DNA of 64,000 nucleotides from Candidatus Eisenbergiella merdavium. Lineage in GTDB: Bacteria; Bacillota; Clostridia; Lachnospirales; Lachnospiraceae. The stretch is from NCBI GenBank assembly GCA_019119595.1, contig DWWS01000021.1, forward strand, positions 124,001 through 188,000. Reading direction: 5' to 3'. The notes beneath the pieces were generated by a model, which did no database searches, was not told the origin of the DNA, and saw nothing but the letters and a program-made list of their open reading frames with translations. Numbering within the stretch: the stretch's first letter is position 1; every line of letters begins with the position of its first letter. Position numbers and translations under genes: made by a program. Of the stretch, positions 42,280-51,074 are shown in pieces.

Positions 42280-43514
42280 TCCTGCCTCCTGTTCCCGGCT
42301 CCATCCCGTTCCTTCCGTTCCCGCATCAGCCGGTTCAGCCGCTCGGATGCAAGCAGCATCAGAACCGCGAACACAAACAGATAACCCGAAAACAGCCCCA
42401 GTCCCGCCGCCGAGGACAGAACGCCGAACAGAGGCGGCATAAAGGTAGTTCCCACATAGGCGCAGGCCATCTGGATACCGATGATCGCCTGAGAATTATC
42501 TCTGCCGAAATGCTCCGGGGTGGCATGGATAATGGAAGGATAAATGGGCGCGCAGCCAAAGCCTATGACGATCAGTCCCGCAAGGGAAATCTGATCTGCC
42601 CTGACCGGAAGCGCCACCAGCAGAATGCCCGCGAACACAACCAGAGTTCCCAAACGGATCAGCCTTTTATCTCCCAGTCTGTCTGCCACAAAGCCGCTTA
42701 AGAAGCGCCCCACGGTGATCCCGATGCAGAACAGAGAAGCGAACCGTGCTGCCGTTGACGCGTCGATCCCGCGAAACTGCACCAGATAGCTGCTGGCCCA
42801 CAGCATGGAGGTCTGCTCCAGAGCGCAGTAGGAAAAAAACGCGATGAGGACCAGACGTACGCCGGGAATCGCGAGCGCCTGTTTAAGCGTCACCGGCCTT
42901 GCGTTTTCCGCCGCGTATCCCCTTTCCTTTTCCGCCTCCGTTCTTTTTTCGGTCTGCCTCGCCCTCTGCACCTTTCTCCACAGAGGAAGGCTGACCACCA
43001 GGATTATGGTAAGAGCAAACTGCAAAATCGACACCGTGCGGTAGCCCTGATGCCACCCGGCTCCTCCTGTCAGAGCAGCGCTCATGATATACGGGCTGAT
43101 GATGGCCCCTACTCCCCAGAAACAGTGCAGCCAGCTCATATCTCTGGACGAATAATACAGAGCCACATAATTGTTCAGCGCCGCGTCCACCGCTCCCGCT
43201 CCCAGTCCATAGGGAATCGCCCAGAGACACAGCATGAAAAATTGATTGGAAATGGAAAATCCGAAAAGAGCCGCCGCCGTCAGAAAAACGCTGAACGCCG
43301 TCACGCGTCCCGCCCCGAATTTTCTCGTCAGCCGGTCGGAAAAAAGGCTGGACACAATGGTTCCCGCCGAAATGATCATAGTCACAAGCCCGGCCCAGGA
43401 AACCGGAACCTCCAGCATCTCATGCATCACCGGCCAGGCTGATCCCAGAAGGGAATCAGGCAGTCCGAGGCTGATAAACGCGGCATAGATGACCGCAAGC
43501 AATAGCGAATACAT
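42276..43514 (-). CDS. MFS transporter (YbjJ/FucP-like)
   Basis: A 412-residue major facilitator with 12 hydrophobic segments. SLGLPDSLLGSAWPVMHE at the start and FSDRLTRKFGAG after helix 2 match the FucP/YbjJ-type sugar or unknown-substrate permeases; GLGAGAVDAALNNYVALYYS follows. A long basic cytosolic loop (KRTEAEKERG) joins the halves. GGAG precedes the ATG. Hairpin TGCCGC / GCGGCA stands in the leader. It overlaps the RluA gene, so the two are co-expressed. Confidence 0.85.
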   Translation of the reverse strand: MYSLLLAVIYAAFISLGLPDSLLGSAWPVMHEMLEVPVSWAGLVTMIISAGTIVSSLFSDRLTRKFGAGRVTAFSVFLTAAALFGFSISNQFFMLCLWAIPYGLGAGAVDAALNNYVALYYSSRDMSWLHCFWGVGAIISPYIMSAALTGGAGWHQGYRTVSILQFALTIILVVSLPLWRKVQRARQTEKRTEAEKERGYAAENARPVTLKQALAIPGVRLVLIAFFSYCALEQTSMLWASSYLVQFRGIDASTAARFASLFCIGITVGRFLSGFVADRLGDKRLIRLGTLVVFAGILLVALPVRADQISLAGLIVIGFGCAPIYPSIIHATPEHFGRDNSQAIIGIQMACAYVGTTFMPPLFGVLSSAAGLGLFSGYLFVFAVLMLLASERLNRLMRERKERDGAGNRRQE

Positions 43515-43822
43515 CTCGTTCTCCTTTTCTCATTTCATCAGTAGAATTGCCGCATTCCTGCGGCAGGCACATCCGAAATAAGATTAACATATGCTGGATA
43601 AAATGCAAGAGGGAAGATTGGCGGGCTTTTGTAAAATCGAATACGGCGGGCGCATTCCCACAACGTATCTGTACAGCGGTAAACAGTTCTCCCAATCTGT
43701 ACCGAAAATCATACCGGCTCCAGCGCCCTTCTGAATTGCAATGGGCGCTGAAGCCGGCTGAACTGCTGAGATGGGCAGAGCCGCCTTTTCTATTTTTCCT
43801 ATCTGAAACTCATGCCTTATAC
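43515..43822. other. Intergenic region, MFS gene to response regulator
   Basis: No convincing gene. It holds the MFS leader with a TGCCGC-AGGAAT-GCGGCA hairpin close to the start (minus strand). A minus frame of 80 codons here has no ribosome site and no recognisable features. No clear terminator for the regulator operon was found. Confidence 0.4.
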
Positions 43823-44512
43823 TCACACCTTAAACCGGTATCCGACCCCCCAGATCGTTTCGATATACTGGGGGTTGGCGGTATCCGTCTCTATTTTTTC
43901 CCGGATCTTCTTGATGTGTACCGTTACCGTCGCGATATCACCGATGGAATCCATGTCCCAGATCTCCCGGAACAGCTCCTCCTTGGTGAAAACATGGTTC
44001 GGATTTTCCGCAAGGAAGGTGAGCAGGTCAAATTCCTTGGTGGTGAAGGGCTTTTCCACGCCGTTGATGAAAACGCGGCGGGCGGTCTTGTCGATCCGGA
44101 TGCCGCGGATCTCCACCACGTCGTTGGTCTTCTGATTGGAGCTGACCAGCCTGGTATAACGGGCCAGATGGGCCTTCACTCTTGCCACAAGCTCGCTGGG
44201 GCTGAAGGGCTTCGTCATATAATCGTCCGCGCCGAGGCCAAGCCCTCTGATCTTGTCGATGTCGTCCTTTTTGGCGGAAACCATCAGGATCGGGATATTC
44301 TTTTCATCGCGAATGCGGCGGCAGATCTCAAAGCCGTCCAGCCCGGGAAGCATCAGATCCAGGATGATCAGATCGTATGTCCCGTTCATCGCCGCCTCCA
44401 GGCCCCTTTCGCCGTCGTTCTCGATCTCCACCTGAAAGCCGGACAGCTCCAGATAATCCTTCTCAAGATCCGCTATCGCTTCTTCATCTTCGATGATCAA
44501 AATTTTACTCAT
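43823..44512 (-). CDS. OmpR-family response regulator
   Basis: The 229-residue regulator has the receiver motifs IIEDEEA, LIILDLMLPGLDGFE and GADDYMTKPFSP, then a winged-helix DNA-binding part ending TIWGVGYRF. It starts at the ATG at 44512, 8 bases inside the kinase gene, so it is translated after it. The order kinase then regulator is the reverse of the pair at 16-18 kb. Similar to VanR/PhoP-type envelope-stress regulators; target genes are unknown. Confidence 0.94.
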   Translation of the reverse strand: MSKILIIEDEEAIADLEKDYLELSGFQVEIENDGERGLEAAMNGTYDLIILDLMLPGLDGFEICRRIRDEKNIPILMVSAKKDDIDKIRGLGLGADDYMTKPFSPSELVARVKAHLARYTRLVSSNQKTNDVVEIRGIRIDKTARRVFINGVEKPFTTKEFDLLTFLAENPNHVFTKEELFREIWDMDSIGDIATVTVHIKKIREKIETDTANPQYIETIWGVGYRFKV

Positions 44513-45989
44513 TTTCTTCCGCCTCCCTGTATTTTCTGATAACAAAGTGCAGGCAGGTGCCCTCACCTTCCCTGCTGGTAGCCCAGATGTAACCGCCGTG
44601 ATCCTCGATGATCTTCTTCACGATGGAAAGGCCGATGCCGCTGCCGCCCGTGGAAGAATTCCTGGAGGTATCCGTGCGGTAAAACCGCTCGAAGATCTTG
44701 CCAAGATCCCTGGAAGAGATACCCTTTCCGTTGTCCTCGATCTCCACCCGCACCGAATCCACCTCGTCCAGGATCCGGATATTGATGACGCCCTTCGGCT
44801 TATCCATATATTTGATGCTGTTGCCTACGATGTTGTCGATCACCTTCTTCAGCTGCTCCGGATCGGCGATGATGCGCGTATCCGGATCCACCAGATTGGA
44901 ATAATTCAGCTCAATGTTCTTGGACTCCAGGTCCAGCCCCACATCCTCCACGCAGTCCTGGAAAAATTCCGCAAGATTGATCCGGTGAAAATTATAGGGG
45001 ATCCGGTTGCTGTCGATTCCGGAATAGTAGGTCAGCTCATTGATCAGCCTGTTCATGTCGTTGGCCTTGGTATAGATGGTCTTTATATACCGGTCCATTT
45101 TCTCCGGCGTGTCTGCCACGCCGTCCATGATCCCCTCCACATAGCCCTTGATGGCCGTGATCGGGGTCTTCAGATCGTGGGAGATATTGCTGACCAGCTC
45201 CCGGTTCTGCCGCTCGTTCTGGATCTTCTCCTCCGTGGATTCCTTCAGCCTCAGACGCATGTCCTCATAATTGCGGTACAGCTCTCCGATCTCGTTCGTA
45301 TCCTCTGAGGTCAGGCTGTATTCGAAATTTCCCTCCGCGATCTGCTGCATCGCCACATTCAGCCTGTTGATCGGCTCAAAAAAGCCTTTGTACACCCACT
45401 GGGTCAGCACGATGCTGGTCAGGACCAGAATGAAAACAATGGCGGAAAACAGGTAGATCAGGAAGGATTTGGAGACCACGCTGTTCACTCTGGTCACCAG
45501 AAACAGGCTTCCCTCGTCGCCGTCAGAAAAAACAAAATCGATCTGCTTCACCAGCTTCTGCGCATCATTATAATAGAAGCCGGAATAGGAATCCTGATTT
45601 TCAAAGCCATAGGCGGGCAGCCTGCTGAAAAACCGCCTGCTCATCTCCTCGCTTCCGGAATAATATTCCTCCGTCCCCTTACGTACCACGATATAGGAGG
45701 AAACCTGCAGGGCATCCCCGTTGACCTCCTCCAGGAAATCTCTGTCCTCCAGCTTCTGCGCGTCCTTCTCCGCGATGTTCCCCAGACGGATATACAGATT
45801 GTTCGTCGTATTGCTGAGAGAAACGAGCGAATCCGACAGCGTGCTGTCGTCCGATATCTCAATCTGAAAATTCATGTCGGAATTATGAAGCACCATGGCT
45901 CCGACCGCAACGAAGGCGACTCCAGACAGAAAGATCGGCAGAAGGATCACGATCAGAAACGTGATGATCAGCTTTGTCCGAAACTTCAT
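44505..45989 (-). CDS. Sensor histidine kinase
   Basis: A 494-residue membrane kinase: helices near 7-31 and 176-198 bracket an extracellular sensor of about 140 residues, followed by a HAMP linker, a coiled coil, H-box SNISHDLKTPITAIKGYVEG (H271), and ATP-binding motifs DNIVGNSIKYMDKP, EDNGKGISSRDLGKIFERF and GSGIGLSIVKKIIEDHGG. The ATG at 45989 has GGGGA 7 bases upstream; the frame opens at 46037. An intrinsic-terminator-like hairpin lies in the leader, so transcription may be attenuated. Confidence 0.93.
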   Translation of the reverse strand: MKFRTKLIITFLIVILLPIFLSGVAFVAVGAMVLHNSDMNFQIEISDDSTLSDSLVSLSNTTNNLYIRLGNIAEKDAQKLEDRDFLEEVNGDALQVSSYIVVRKGTEEYYSGSEEMSRRFFSRLPAYGFENQDSYSGFYYNDAQKLVKQIDFVFSDGDEGSLFLVTRVNSVVSKSFLIYLFSAIVFILVLTSIVLTQWVYKGFFEPINRLNVAMQQIAEGNFEYSLTSEDTNEIGELYRNYEDMRLRLKESTEEKIQNERQNRELVSNISHDLKTPITAIKGYVEGIMDGVADTPEKMDRYIKTIYTKANDMNRLINELTYYSGIDSNRIPYNFHRINLAEFFQDCVEDVGLDLESKNIELNYSNLVDPDTRIIADPEQLKKVIDNIVGNSIKYMDKPKGVINIRILDEVDSVRVEIEDNGKGISSRDLGKIFERFYRTDTSRNSSTGGSGIGLSIVKKIIEDHGGYIWATSREGEGTCLHFVIRKYREAEENE

Positions 45990-46117
45990 AGCTATCCCCA
46001 TTTCCGCGGCCTTCGCCGCCTTATCAGAATCCGGCATATCTCCCGCACGGCCCGGAGGGTGCGCGGGACATCCCCGGCCCGGCGCTGCCGCATACCCGCA
46101 CCAAAAGCGTTTCCGGT

Positions 46118-46170
46118 AAAAAAAGACGCCCGTTCCTCGGGCTTCTTTTTTTCTTAAAGGTATTCTACCA
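46118..46170 (-). promoter_or_regulatory. Promoter and terminator-like hairpin ahead of the kinase-regulator operon
   Basis: An extended -10 TGG-TAGAAT (46170-46162, minus) is followed almost at once by a hairpin GCCCG / CGGGC (46142-46128) with flanking T7 and A7 (46152-46118). A transcript from this promoter would meet the terminator after about 40 bases. Confidence 0.4.
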
Positions 46171-46230
46171 TAAAATAAAAAGCTGTATATGAAATTGAAA
46201 AAATAATTTTCTAAAAAAAATATAAACAGG

Positions 46231-46259
46231 TTGACAGATCAGAGATGTTTTGCTATAGT
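46231..46259 (+). promoter_or_regulatory. Sigma-A promoter of the perR operon
   Basis: TTGACA (46231-46236), 17 bases, TATAGT (46254-46259). Just downstream AGTAACAGTAACAGTTAT contains degenerate half-sites that could bind PerR itself. Confidence 0.75.
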
Positions 46260-46304
46260 AACAGTAACAGTTATCGTTTTTATTCAGAAAGGAGGCGGTG
46301 TGAG

Positions 46305-46700
46305 GTGCTGAAATACAGCCGCCAGCGGGAAGCCATCAAAAATTTCCTGATGACCAGACACGACCATCCGACGGCAGATGTAGTTTACAGCAATGTGAGA
46401 ACAGAATTTCCCAATATCAGCCTTGGAACTGTTTACCGGAATCTGACATTGCTCGCCGATCTGGGTGAGATATCCCGGCTGCGTGTCGGAGACGGTGTGG
46501 ATCATTTTGACGCGGATACCCATCCGCATTATCACTTTGTCTGCAATGAATGCGGCAGTGTGACGGACCTGGAGCTGGGCGATATGAGCGGTATACTTGC
46601 TGCCGCGGCCAGAGAATTCAATGGCCTGATCCAGGGACATGTCACTTACTTTTACGGACTTTGCCCGCATTGTGCAAGCAAGGCCAGGAAAACCTCTTAA
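46305..46700 (+). CDS. perR: Fur-family peroxide regulator, PerR-like
   Basis: A 131-residue Fur-family repressor: N-terminal winged helix (YSRQREAIKNFLMTRHDHPTAD, NISLGTVYRNLTLLADLGEI), the metal site HFDADTHPHYHFVC and two zinc CxxC pairs (CNECG and CPHC). The D in the metal-binding HFD and the operon with peroxidases favour PerR over Fur. The GTG at 46305 is 9 bases after AGGAGG. It is followed by reverse rubrerythrin and desulfoferrodoxin, the expected PerR targets, and probably regulates itself. Confidence 0.92.
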   Translation: MLKYSRQREAIKNFLMTRHDHPTADVVYSNVRTEFPNISLGTVYRNLTLLADLGEISRLRVGDGVDHFDADTHPHYHFVCNECGSVTDLELGDMSGILAAAAREFNGLIQGHVTYFYGLCPHCASKARKTS

Positions 46701-46765
46701 GTTAGCCAGCGGCCGTTATGCGGCTGCTCCCTATAAAAAATTTTTCAGAAAAGGAGAAAAAAGCT

Positions 46766-47308
46766 ATGAAATTCGTATGTCAGGTATGTGGTTATGTTTA
46801 TGAAGGAGATGCCGCACCGGAGAAGTGCCCCGTCTGCGGCGCTCCCGCTGAGAAGTTCACCGCTCAGAGCGGAAAGATGGAATGGGCTGCCGAGCACGTT
46901 GTGGGCGTTGCTCAGGGTGCAAGCGAGGATATCATGGAGGATCTGAGAGCCAACTTCTCCGGTGAGTGCACTGAGGTCGGCATGTATCTTGCCATGGCGA
47001 GGGTTGCTCACAGAGAGGGCTATCCTGAGATCGGCCTGTACTGGGAGAAGGCTGCTTACGAAGAGGCTGAGCACGCTGCGAAATTCGCCGAGCTGCTTGG
47101 CGAGGTAGTTACCGATTCCACCAAGAAGAATCTGGAAATGAGAATTGAGGCTGAGAACGGCGCTACCGCCGGCAAATTCGACCTTGCAAAGCGCGCGAAG
47201 GCCGCTAACCTGGATGCGATCCATGACACCGTACATGAGATGGCACGCGACGAGGCCCGTCACGGAAAGGCCTTCCAGGGACTGCTTGAGAGATATTTCG
47301 GGGAATAA
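46766..47308 (+). CDS. rbr3: Reverse rubrerythrin (NADH peroxidase component)
   Basis: Non-haem iron peroxidase that reduces hydrogen peroxide and oxygen. The 180-residue protein has the rubredoxin domain first ([21 protein letters not shown]) and the diiron four-helix domain after ([50 protein letters not shown]), the reverse of classical rubrerythrin. It follows perR and precedes desulfoferrodoxin; AAGGAG stands 9 bases before the ATG. A gap of about 65 bases separates it from perR. Confidence 0.95.
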   Translation: MKFVCQVCGYVYEGDAAPEKCPVCGAPAEKFTAQSGKMEWAAEHVVGVAQGASEDIMEDLRANFSGECTEVGMYLAMARVAHREGYPEIGLYWEKAAYEEAEHAAKFAELLGEVVTDSTKKNLEMRIEAENGATAGKFDLAKRAKAANLDAIHDTVHEMARDEARHGKAFQGLLERYFGE

Positions 47309-47406
47309 TCTGACCGGCTCCGCGGGCCTGCGGCATCAGCTCAGGCCTGTACAGGAGCTTTTTTCGTACATCGGCCCGCATAAAGCGGCAGAAGGAGGAA
47401 AGGGAT

Positions 47407-47775
47407 ATGAATTTCTATATTTGCAGACACTGCGGCAACATCATTACCAAGCTCACGGACAGCAAGGTTCCCGTGATGTGCTGCGGAGAAAAGATGGAGC
47501 TTCTGGAAGCGGGCGTCACGGACGCCGCAGTGGAGAAGCATGTTCCTGCTGTCAGCGTGGACGGCAGCACCGTTAACGTCCAGGTCGGTTCCACCGAGCA
47601 TCCCATGATCGATACCCACTGGATCGAGTGGATCACCGTGGAGACCAGCAAGGGCTTTGCGACCAAATGGCTGAATCCCGGCGACGCCCCGAAGGCATCC
47701 TTCGTGCTTGCCGAGGGCGAGGAGCTGAAGGCTGTATATGCCTACTGCAACCTGCATGGGCTGTGGAAGGCCTGA
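47407..47775 (+). CDS. dfx: Desulfoferrodoxin / superoxide reductase
   Basis: Reduces superoxide to peroxide without making oxygen, handing peroxide to rubrerythrins. The 122-residue protein has the desulforedoxin-type centre I (ICRHCGNI with VMCCGEK) and the catalytic Fe(His4Cys) centre II: EKHVPAV, STEHPMIDTHWIEWI and AYCNLHGLW. GGAGG precedes the ATG. It completes the oxygen-defence operon and is followed by a terminator. Confidence 0.96.
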   Translation: MNFYICRHCGNIITKLTDSKVPVMCCGEKMELLEAGVTDAAVEKHVPAVSVDGSTVNVQVGSTEHPMIDTHWIEWITVETSKGFATKWLNPGDAPKASFVLAEGEELKAVYAYCNLHGLWKA

Positions 47776-47814
47776 GAAAAAGCCAAAAGCGTAATCCTAA
47801 ATATTTATGAATCC

Positions 47815-47857
47815 AGGCCGGATCATCGTAAAAGGCGGTGATCCGGCCTGTTCTTTC
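47815..47857 (+). terminator. Intrinsic terminator of the perR-rbr-dfx operon
   Basis: AGGCCGGATCA / TGATCCGGCCT stem with a loop of about 13 bases, followed by GTTCTTTC. Confidence 0.75.
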
Positions 47858-47947
47858 TGCCCGAAGCCGCTTTTCTCCCCATCCTGCAAGGCTCCCGTTC
47901 ACTGTACACAGAGCAGTGAAACGGCCGCAGCAAAGCCGGACACGCCA

Positions 47948-47976
47948 TTGACAGCCCCCCGCGCTCCCGATACAAT
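47948..47976 (+). promoter_or_regulatory. Sigma-A promoter of gldA
   Basis: TTGACA (47948-47953), 17 bases, TACAAT (47971-47976). Start near 47983, leader of about 130 bases. Confidence 0.75.
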
Positions 47977-47997
47977 GAAGCTGTATAGCATATATGT

Positions 47998-48109
47998 ATG
48001 CCGCCTGCGGCGGCAAAAGAAGGAGGCGTGCGCGAACGCGGTTCGCGCCTAAGAACGGCTTCGCCGTTCTTCACGAATTGATGCCGCCTGCGGCGGCGAA
48101 AGAAGGAGG
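47998..48109 (+). repeat. Duplicated hairpin-plus-SD module in the gldA leader
   Basis: A 29-base unit (GCCGCC-TGC-GGCGGC hairpin followed by AAAGAAGGAGG) occurs at 47998-48026 and again, with one base changed, at 48081-48109 where it serves as the gldA ribosome site. Between them lie two perfect hairpins, GCGCGAAC / GTTCGCGC (48030-48048) and AAGAACGGC / GCCGTTCTT (48051-48071). The same design stands before ahcY. Confidence 0.85.
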
Positions 48110-48114
48110 TACAT

Positions 48115-49212
48115 ATGGCAAACATTTTGAACAGTCCCGGCAGATATGTGCAGGGAGCAGGAGAGCTTTCCCGGCTGGGAGGGTATGCAAAGGAATATGG
48201 AAAGAAGGCTCTGATCCTCATCAGCGCATCCGGCTACAAGCGGACGGGAAGCATGATCGAGAAAAGCTTCGAGGAAACGGGCTGCTCCATCCTGTTCGAC
48301 TATTTTAACGGGGAATGCTGTAAGGATGAAATCAGCCGTCTTACCGATATTATGGAAAAAGAGGGCTGTGATCTGGTGATCGGCGTAGGCGGCGGCAAGA
48401 TTCTGGATACCGCAAAGGCAGTCGCTTACTACAGGCATACTCCGGTCGTCATCTGCCCCACCATTGCCTCCACAGACGCGCCGTGCAGCGCGCTTTCCGT
48501 TATTTACACTCCGGACGGCGTTTTTGAGGAATATCTGTTCCTGCCCTCTAATCCGAACATGGTTCTGATGGATACCGCCGTCGTCGCCAAATCCCCGGTT
48601 CGCCTTACCGTTTCCGGAATGGGAGACGCGCTTGCCACTTATTTTGAGGCACGCGCCTGTCAGGAAAAGGACGCCCTCACCTGTGCCGGCGGACACGGCA
48701 CACTGGCAGCTATGGCGCTGGCGGAGCTGTGCTTCGATACGCTGATGGAGGAAGGTGTGAAAGCCAAGGTGGCTCTGGAGGCAGGTGTCTGCACCAATGC
48801 GGTGGAACGGATCATCGAGGCAAATACCCTTCTTTCCGGCATCGGCTTTGAAAGCGGCGGCCTTGCAGGAGCGCACGCCATTCACAACGGCCTGACCGTT
48901 CTGGAGGAATGTCACCACATGTATCACGGAGAAAAGGTCGCCTTCGGAACCATTACCCAGCTTGTTCTGGAAAATGTATCCACAGATGAGCTGGAAGAGG
49001 TGATCGATTTCTGCATTGAGGTCGGCCTGCCTGTCACTTTGGCGGAGCTCGGCGTCACCGAGGTGACGAAGGAAAAGATCATGGCTGTCGCAACTGCCGC
49101 CTGCGCGGAGAGCGACACCCTTCACAACATGCCCTTCGAGGTTACGCCCGAAAAGGTATATGCCGCGATCCTGGCCGCGGACGGATATGGCAGATATTAT
49201 AAAGGGGAGTAA
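48115..49212 (+). CDS. gldA: Glycerol dehydrogenase family protein (GldA-like)
   Basis: Zinc-dependent alcohol dehydrogenase converting glycerol to dihydroxyacetone with NAD. The 365-residue protein has the dinucleotide motif IGVGGGKILDTAK, the segment PTIASTDAPCSALSVIY, and metal ligands in SGMGDALATYFEA (D), GAHAIHNGL (H) and CHHMYHGEKVAFG (H). AAGGAGG precedes the ATG. Expression comes from a good promoter through a leader with a duplicated hairpin-SD module. No dihydroxyacetone kinase is adjacent. Confidence 0.93.
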   Translation: MANILNSPGRYVQGAGELSRLGGYAKEYGKKALILISASGYKRTGSMIEKSFEETGCSILFDYFNGECCKDEISRLTDIMEKEGCDLVIGVGGGKILDTAKAVAYYRHTPVVICPTIASTDAPCSALSVIYTPDGVFEEYLFLPSNPNMVLMDTAVVAKSPVRLTVSGMGDALATYFEARACQEKDALTCAGGHGTLAAMALAELCFDTLMEEGVKAKVALEAGVCTNAVERIIEANTLLSGIGFESGGLAGAHAIHNGLTVLEECHHMYHGEKVAFGTITQLVLENVSTDELEEVIDFCIEVGLPVTLAELGVTEVTKEKIMAVATAACAESDTLHNMPFEVTPEKVYAAILAADGYGRYYKGE

Positions 49213-49430
49213 AGAGTGGCGCTTATGAGATCAAAAAATAGATCGGACTGCGCCGATAGCAGACATCTTTTGGGCTGCACCGGATTATTTTCTCATACTC
49301 CTTGACTCTCCTATTATGACAGCTTTTATAATGGATGATATCTTTTCCGTCGAAAAAAAGACGGGAAGGAAAAATTCCGGGACGGACAGAGCTGCGTTTA
49401 TCAGGTGACGCTGCTTTCCGATCAGTAACA

Positions 49431-49486
49431 GAGGCGGCTGCCCGACTGAAAATCTCTGTCTGGCAGCCGCCTCCCATTTTGTTTTT
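49431..49486. terminator. Terminator between gldA and ahcY
   Basis: 12-bp stem GAGGCGGCTGCC / GGCAGCCGCCTC with a 19-base loop, followed on the plus strand by CATTTTGTTTTTC. It lies between convergent genes. The rest of 49213-49430 shows no gene. Confidence 0.8.
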
Positions 49487-49541
49487 CTTCCTGGATCATC
49501 GCGTTGATCCGTCAATCCTGCTTTTTTTATCAGCAGGCTTT

Positions 49542-50789
49542 TTACACCAGCGACTGATTCAGATAAGCCTCCTGCTCCGGCGTAAGGGTATCGATTTCCT
49601 TACCAAGGAAGCGAAGCTTCCTCTCCGCCACCTCCCTGTCGATTTCCGCAGGAACGTCGATGAGCTTTTCGGTCAGCTCTTTGCCGTGCTCCACCAGATA
49701 TTTTGCGGACAGGGCCTGAATGGCAAAGCTCATGTCCATGATCTCCGCCGGGTGTCCGTCTCCCGCTGCCAGATTCACCAGACGTCCCTCTGCCAGAACG
49801 CAGATCCACTGTCCGGTGGGCAGCTTATAGCCCTGGATGTTCTTTCTCATCTCTTTTGTTTCAACGGCCATTTTGCGAAGGCCCGCCATATCGATCTCGC
49901 AGTCAAAATGACCGGCGTTGCAGAGGATGGCGCCGTCCTTCATTTCCACGAAATCTTCCGCGTCGATGACCTTATCGCAGCCTGTTACGGTCACGAAGAA
50001 ATCGCCCAGCTTTGCCGCTTCCTTCATCGGCATTACCTCAAAGCCGTCCATCACCGCTTCAATGGCCTTTACCGGATCGATCTCCGTCACGATGACCTTG
50101 GCTCCCAGTCCCTTCGCTCTCATGGCAACGCCCTTGCCGCACCAGCCATACCCGGCGACGACCACGTTTTTACCCGCGACGATCAGGTTCGTTGTGCGGT
50201 TGATGCCGTCCCATACGGACTGACCCGTGCCGTATCTGTTGTCAAAGAAATGCTTGCACTGAGCGTTGTTGACGCGGATCATGGGGAATTCCAGATCTCC
50301 CGCCCGGTTCATGGCCTCCAGACGGATGATTCCTGTGGTGGTTTCCTCACAGCCGCCCAGGATATCCGGAATCAGCCCGCGCATTTCCGTATGCACCATG
50401 TGCACCAGGTCTCCGCCGTCGTCGATGATGATGTTGGGGCCCGCGGAAAGCGCCGCGCGGATATGCGCGTTATACTCCTCCTCCGTCGCTCCGTACCAGG
50501 CATGCACCTCCAGCCCCGCCTTTACCAGGGCGGCGGCTACGTCGTCCTGCGTGGAAAGGGGATTGGAGCCTGTCACATACATTTCCGCTCCGCCCGCCGC
50601 AAGCACCTTGCACAGGTATGCGGTCTTTGCCTCCAGATGCACGGAAAGCGTGATTTTCTTTCCCGCAAAGGGTTTCGTTTTGCTGAATTCCTCCTCCAGC
50701 ATGCGGAGCAGGTCGCAGTTTCTCTTTACCCACTCAATTTTCTGTTCCCCGGATTCAGCCAGATTAATGTCTCTGATTTCGCTGCTCAT
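49542..50789 (-). CDS. ahcY: Adenosylhomocysteinase
   Basis: Splits S-adenosylhomocysteine into adenosine and homocysteine, recycling the product of methylation. The 415-residue protein has VTGSNPLSTQDDVAAAL, DDGGDLVH, the NAD-binding GYGWCGKGVAMRAKG and the late SFAIQALSAKYLVEH. It is a little shorter than eukaryotic forms, as in many anaerobes. The ATG at 50789 follows AGAGGTAGGA; the frame opens at 50852. Its leader has a duplicated hairpin-SD module like that of gldA. Confidence 0.96.
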   Translation of the reverse strand: MSSEIRDINLAESGEQKIEWVKRNCDLLRMLEEEFSKTKPFAGKKITLSVHLEAKTAYLCKVLAAGGAEMYVTGSNPLSTQDDVAAALVKAGLEVHAWYGATEEEYNAHIRAALSAGPNIIIDDGGDLVHMVHTEMRGLIPDILGGCEETTTGIIRLEAMNRAGDLEFPMIRVNNAQCKHFFDNRYGTGQSVWDGINRTTNLIVAGKNVVVAGYGWCGKGVAMRAKGLGAKVIVTEIDPVKAIEAVMDGFEVMPMKEAAKLGDFFVTVTGCDKVIDAEDFVEMKDGAILCNAGHFDCEIDMAGLRKMAVETKEMRKNIQGYKLPTGQWICVLAEGRLVNLAAGDGHPAEIMDMSFAIQALSAKYLVEHGKELTEKLIDVPAEIDREVAERKLRFLGKEIDTLTPEQEAYLNQSLV

Positions 50790-50794
50790 TCCTA

Positions 50795-50887
50795 CCTCTT
50801 TCTTTGCCGCCACAGGCGGCATTTGATTCAGAGAAATTGGACGTAAGTCCAATTCCGCCTCATTTCTTTGCCGCCGGCAGGCGGCAT
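50795..50887 (-). repeat. Duplicated hairpin-plus-SD module in the ahcY leader
   Basis: On the minus strand ATGCCGCC-xxx-GGCGGCAAAGAAA(T)GAGG occurs at 50887-50858 and 50822-50795; the second serves as ribosome site. Between them is the perfect hairpin AATTGGAC / GTCCAATT (50854-50835). Same architecture as the gldA leader. Confidence 0.85.
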
Positions 50888-50912
50888 TTTATTTGTCTGC
50901 AGCCGAATTTTT

Positions 50913-50945
50913 ATTATAGTGATGGTCGTCTGTCCTGTCATCACT
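50913..50945 (-). promoter_or_regulatory. ahcY promoter with inverted repeat
   Basis: Minus strand ATGACA (50941-50936), 17 bases, TATAAT (50918-50913). AGTGATG (50945-50939) and CATCACT (50924-50918) form a 7-bp inverted repeat across the spacer, a possible operator. Confidence 0.6.
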
Positions 50946-51074
50946 GTGTTCGTCCGTATCCATGGTAGCAAAAACAGGGAAGGTTTGCAAGAGGCTGCTT
51001 GAGAGCCTGCGCAGATCATGGCTGGAAACGTGCCCAGATCATACCCGGAAGCATACGCGCGGTTCAGCTGCGCG

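Noticed and set aside
47994-48308. 104-codon frame overlapping the gldA start
   Set aside because: It reads through the hairpin repeats and then the gldA frame shadow; gldA itself has the SD and family match.
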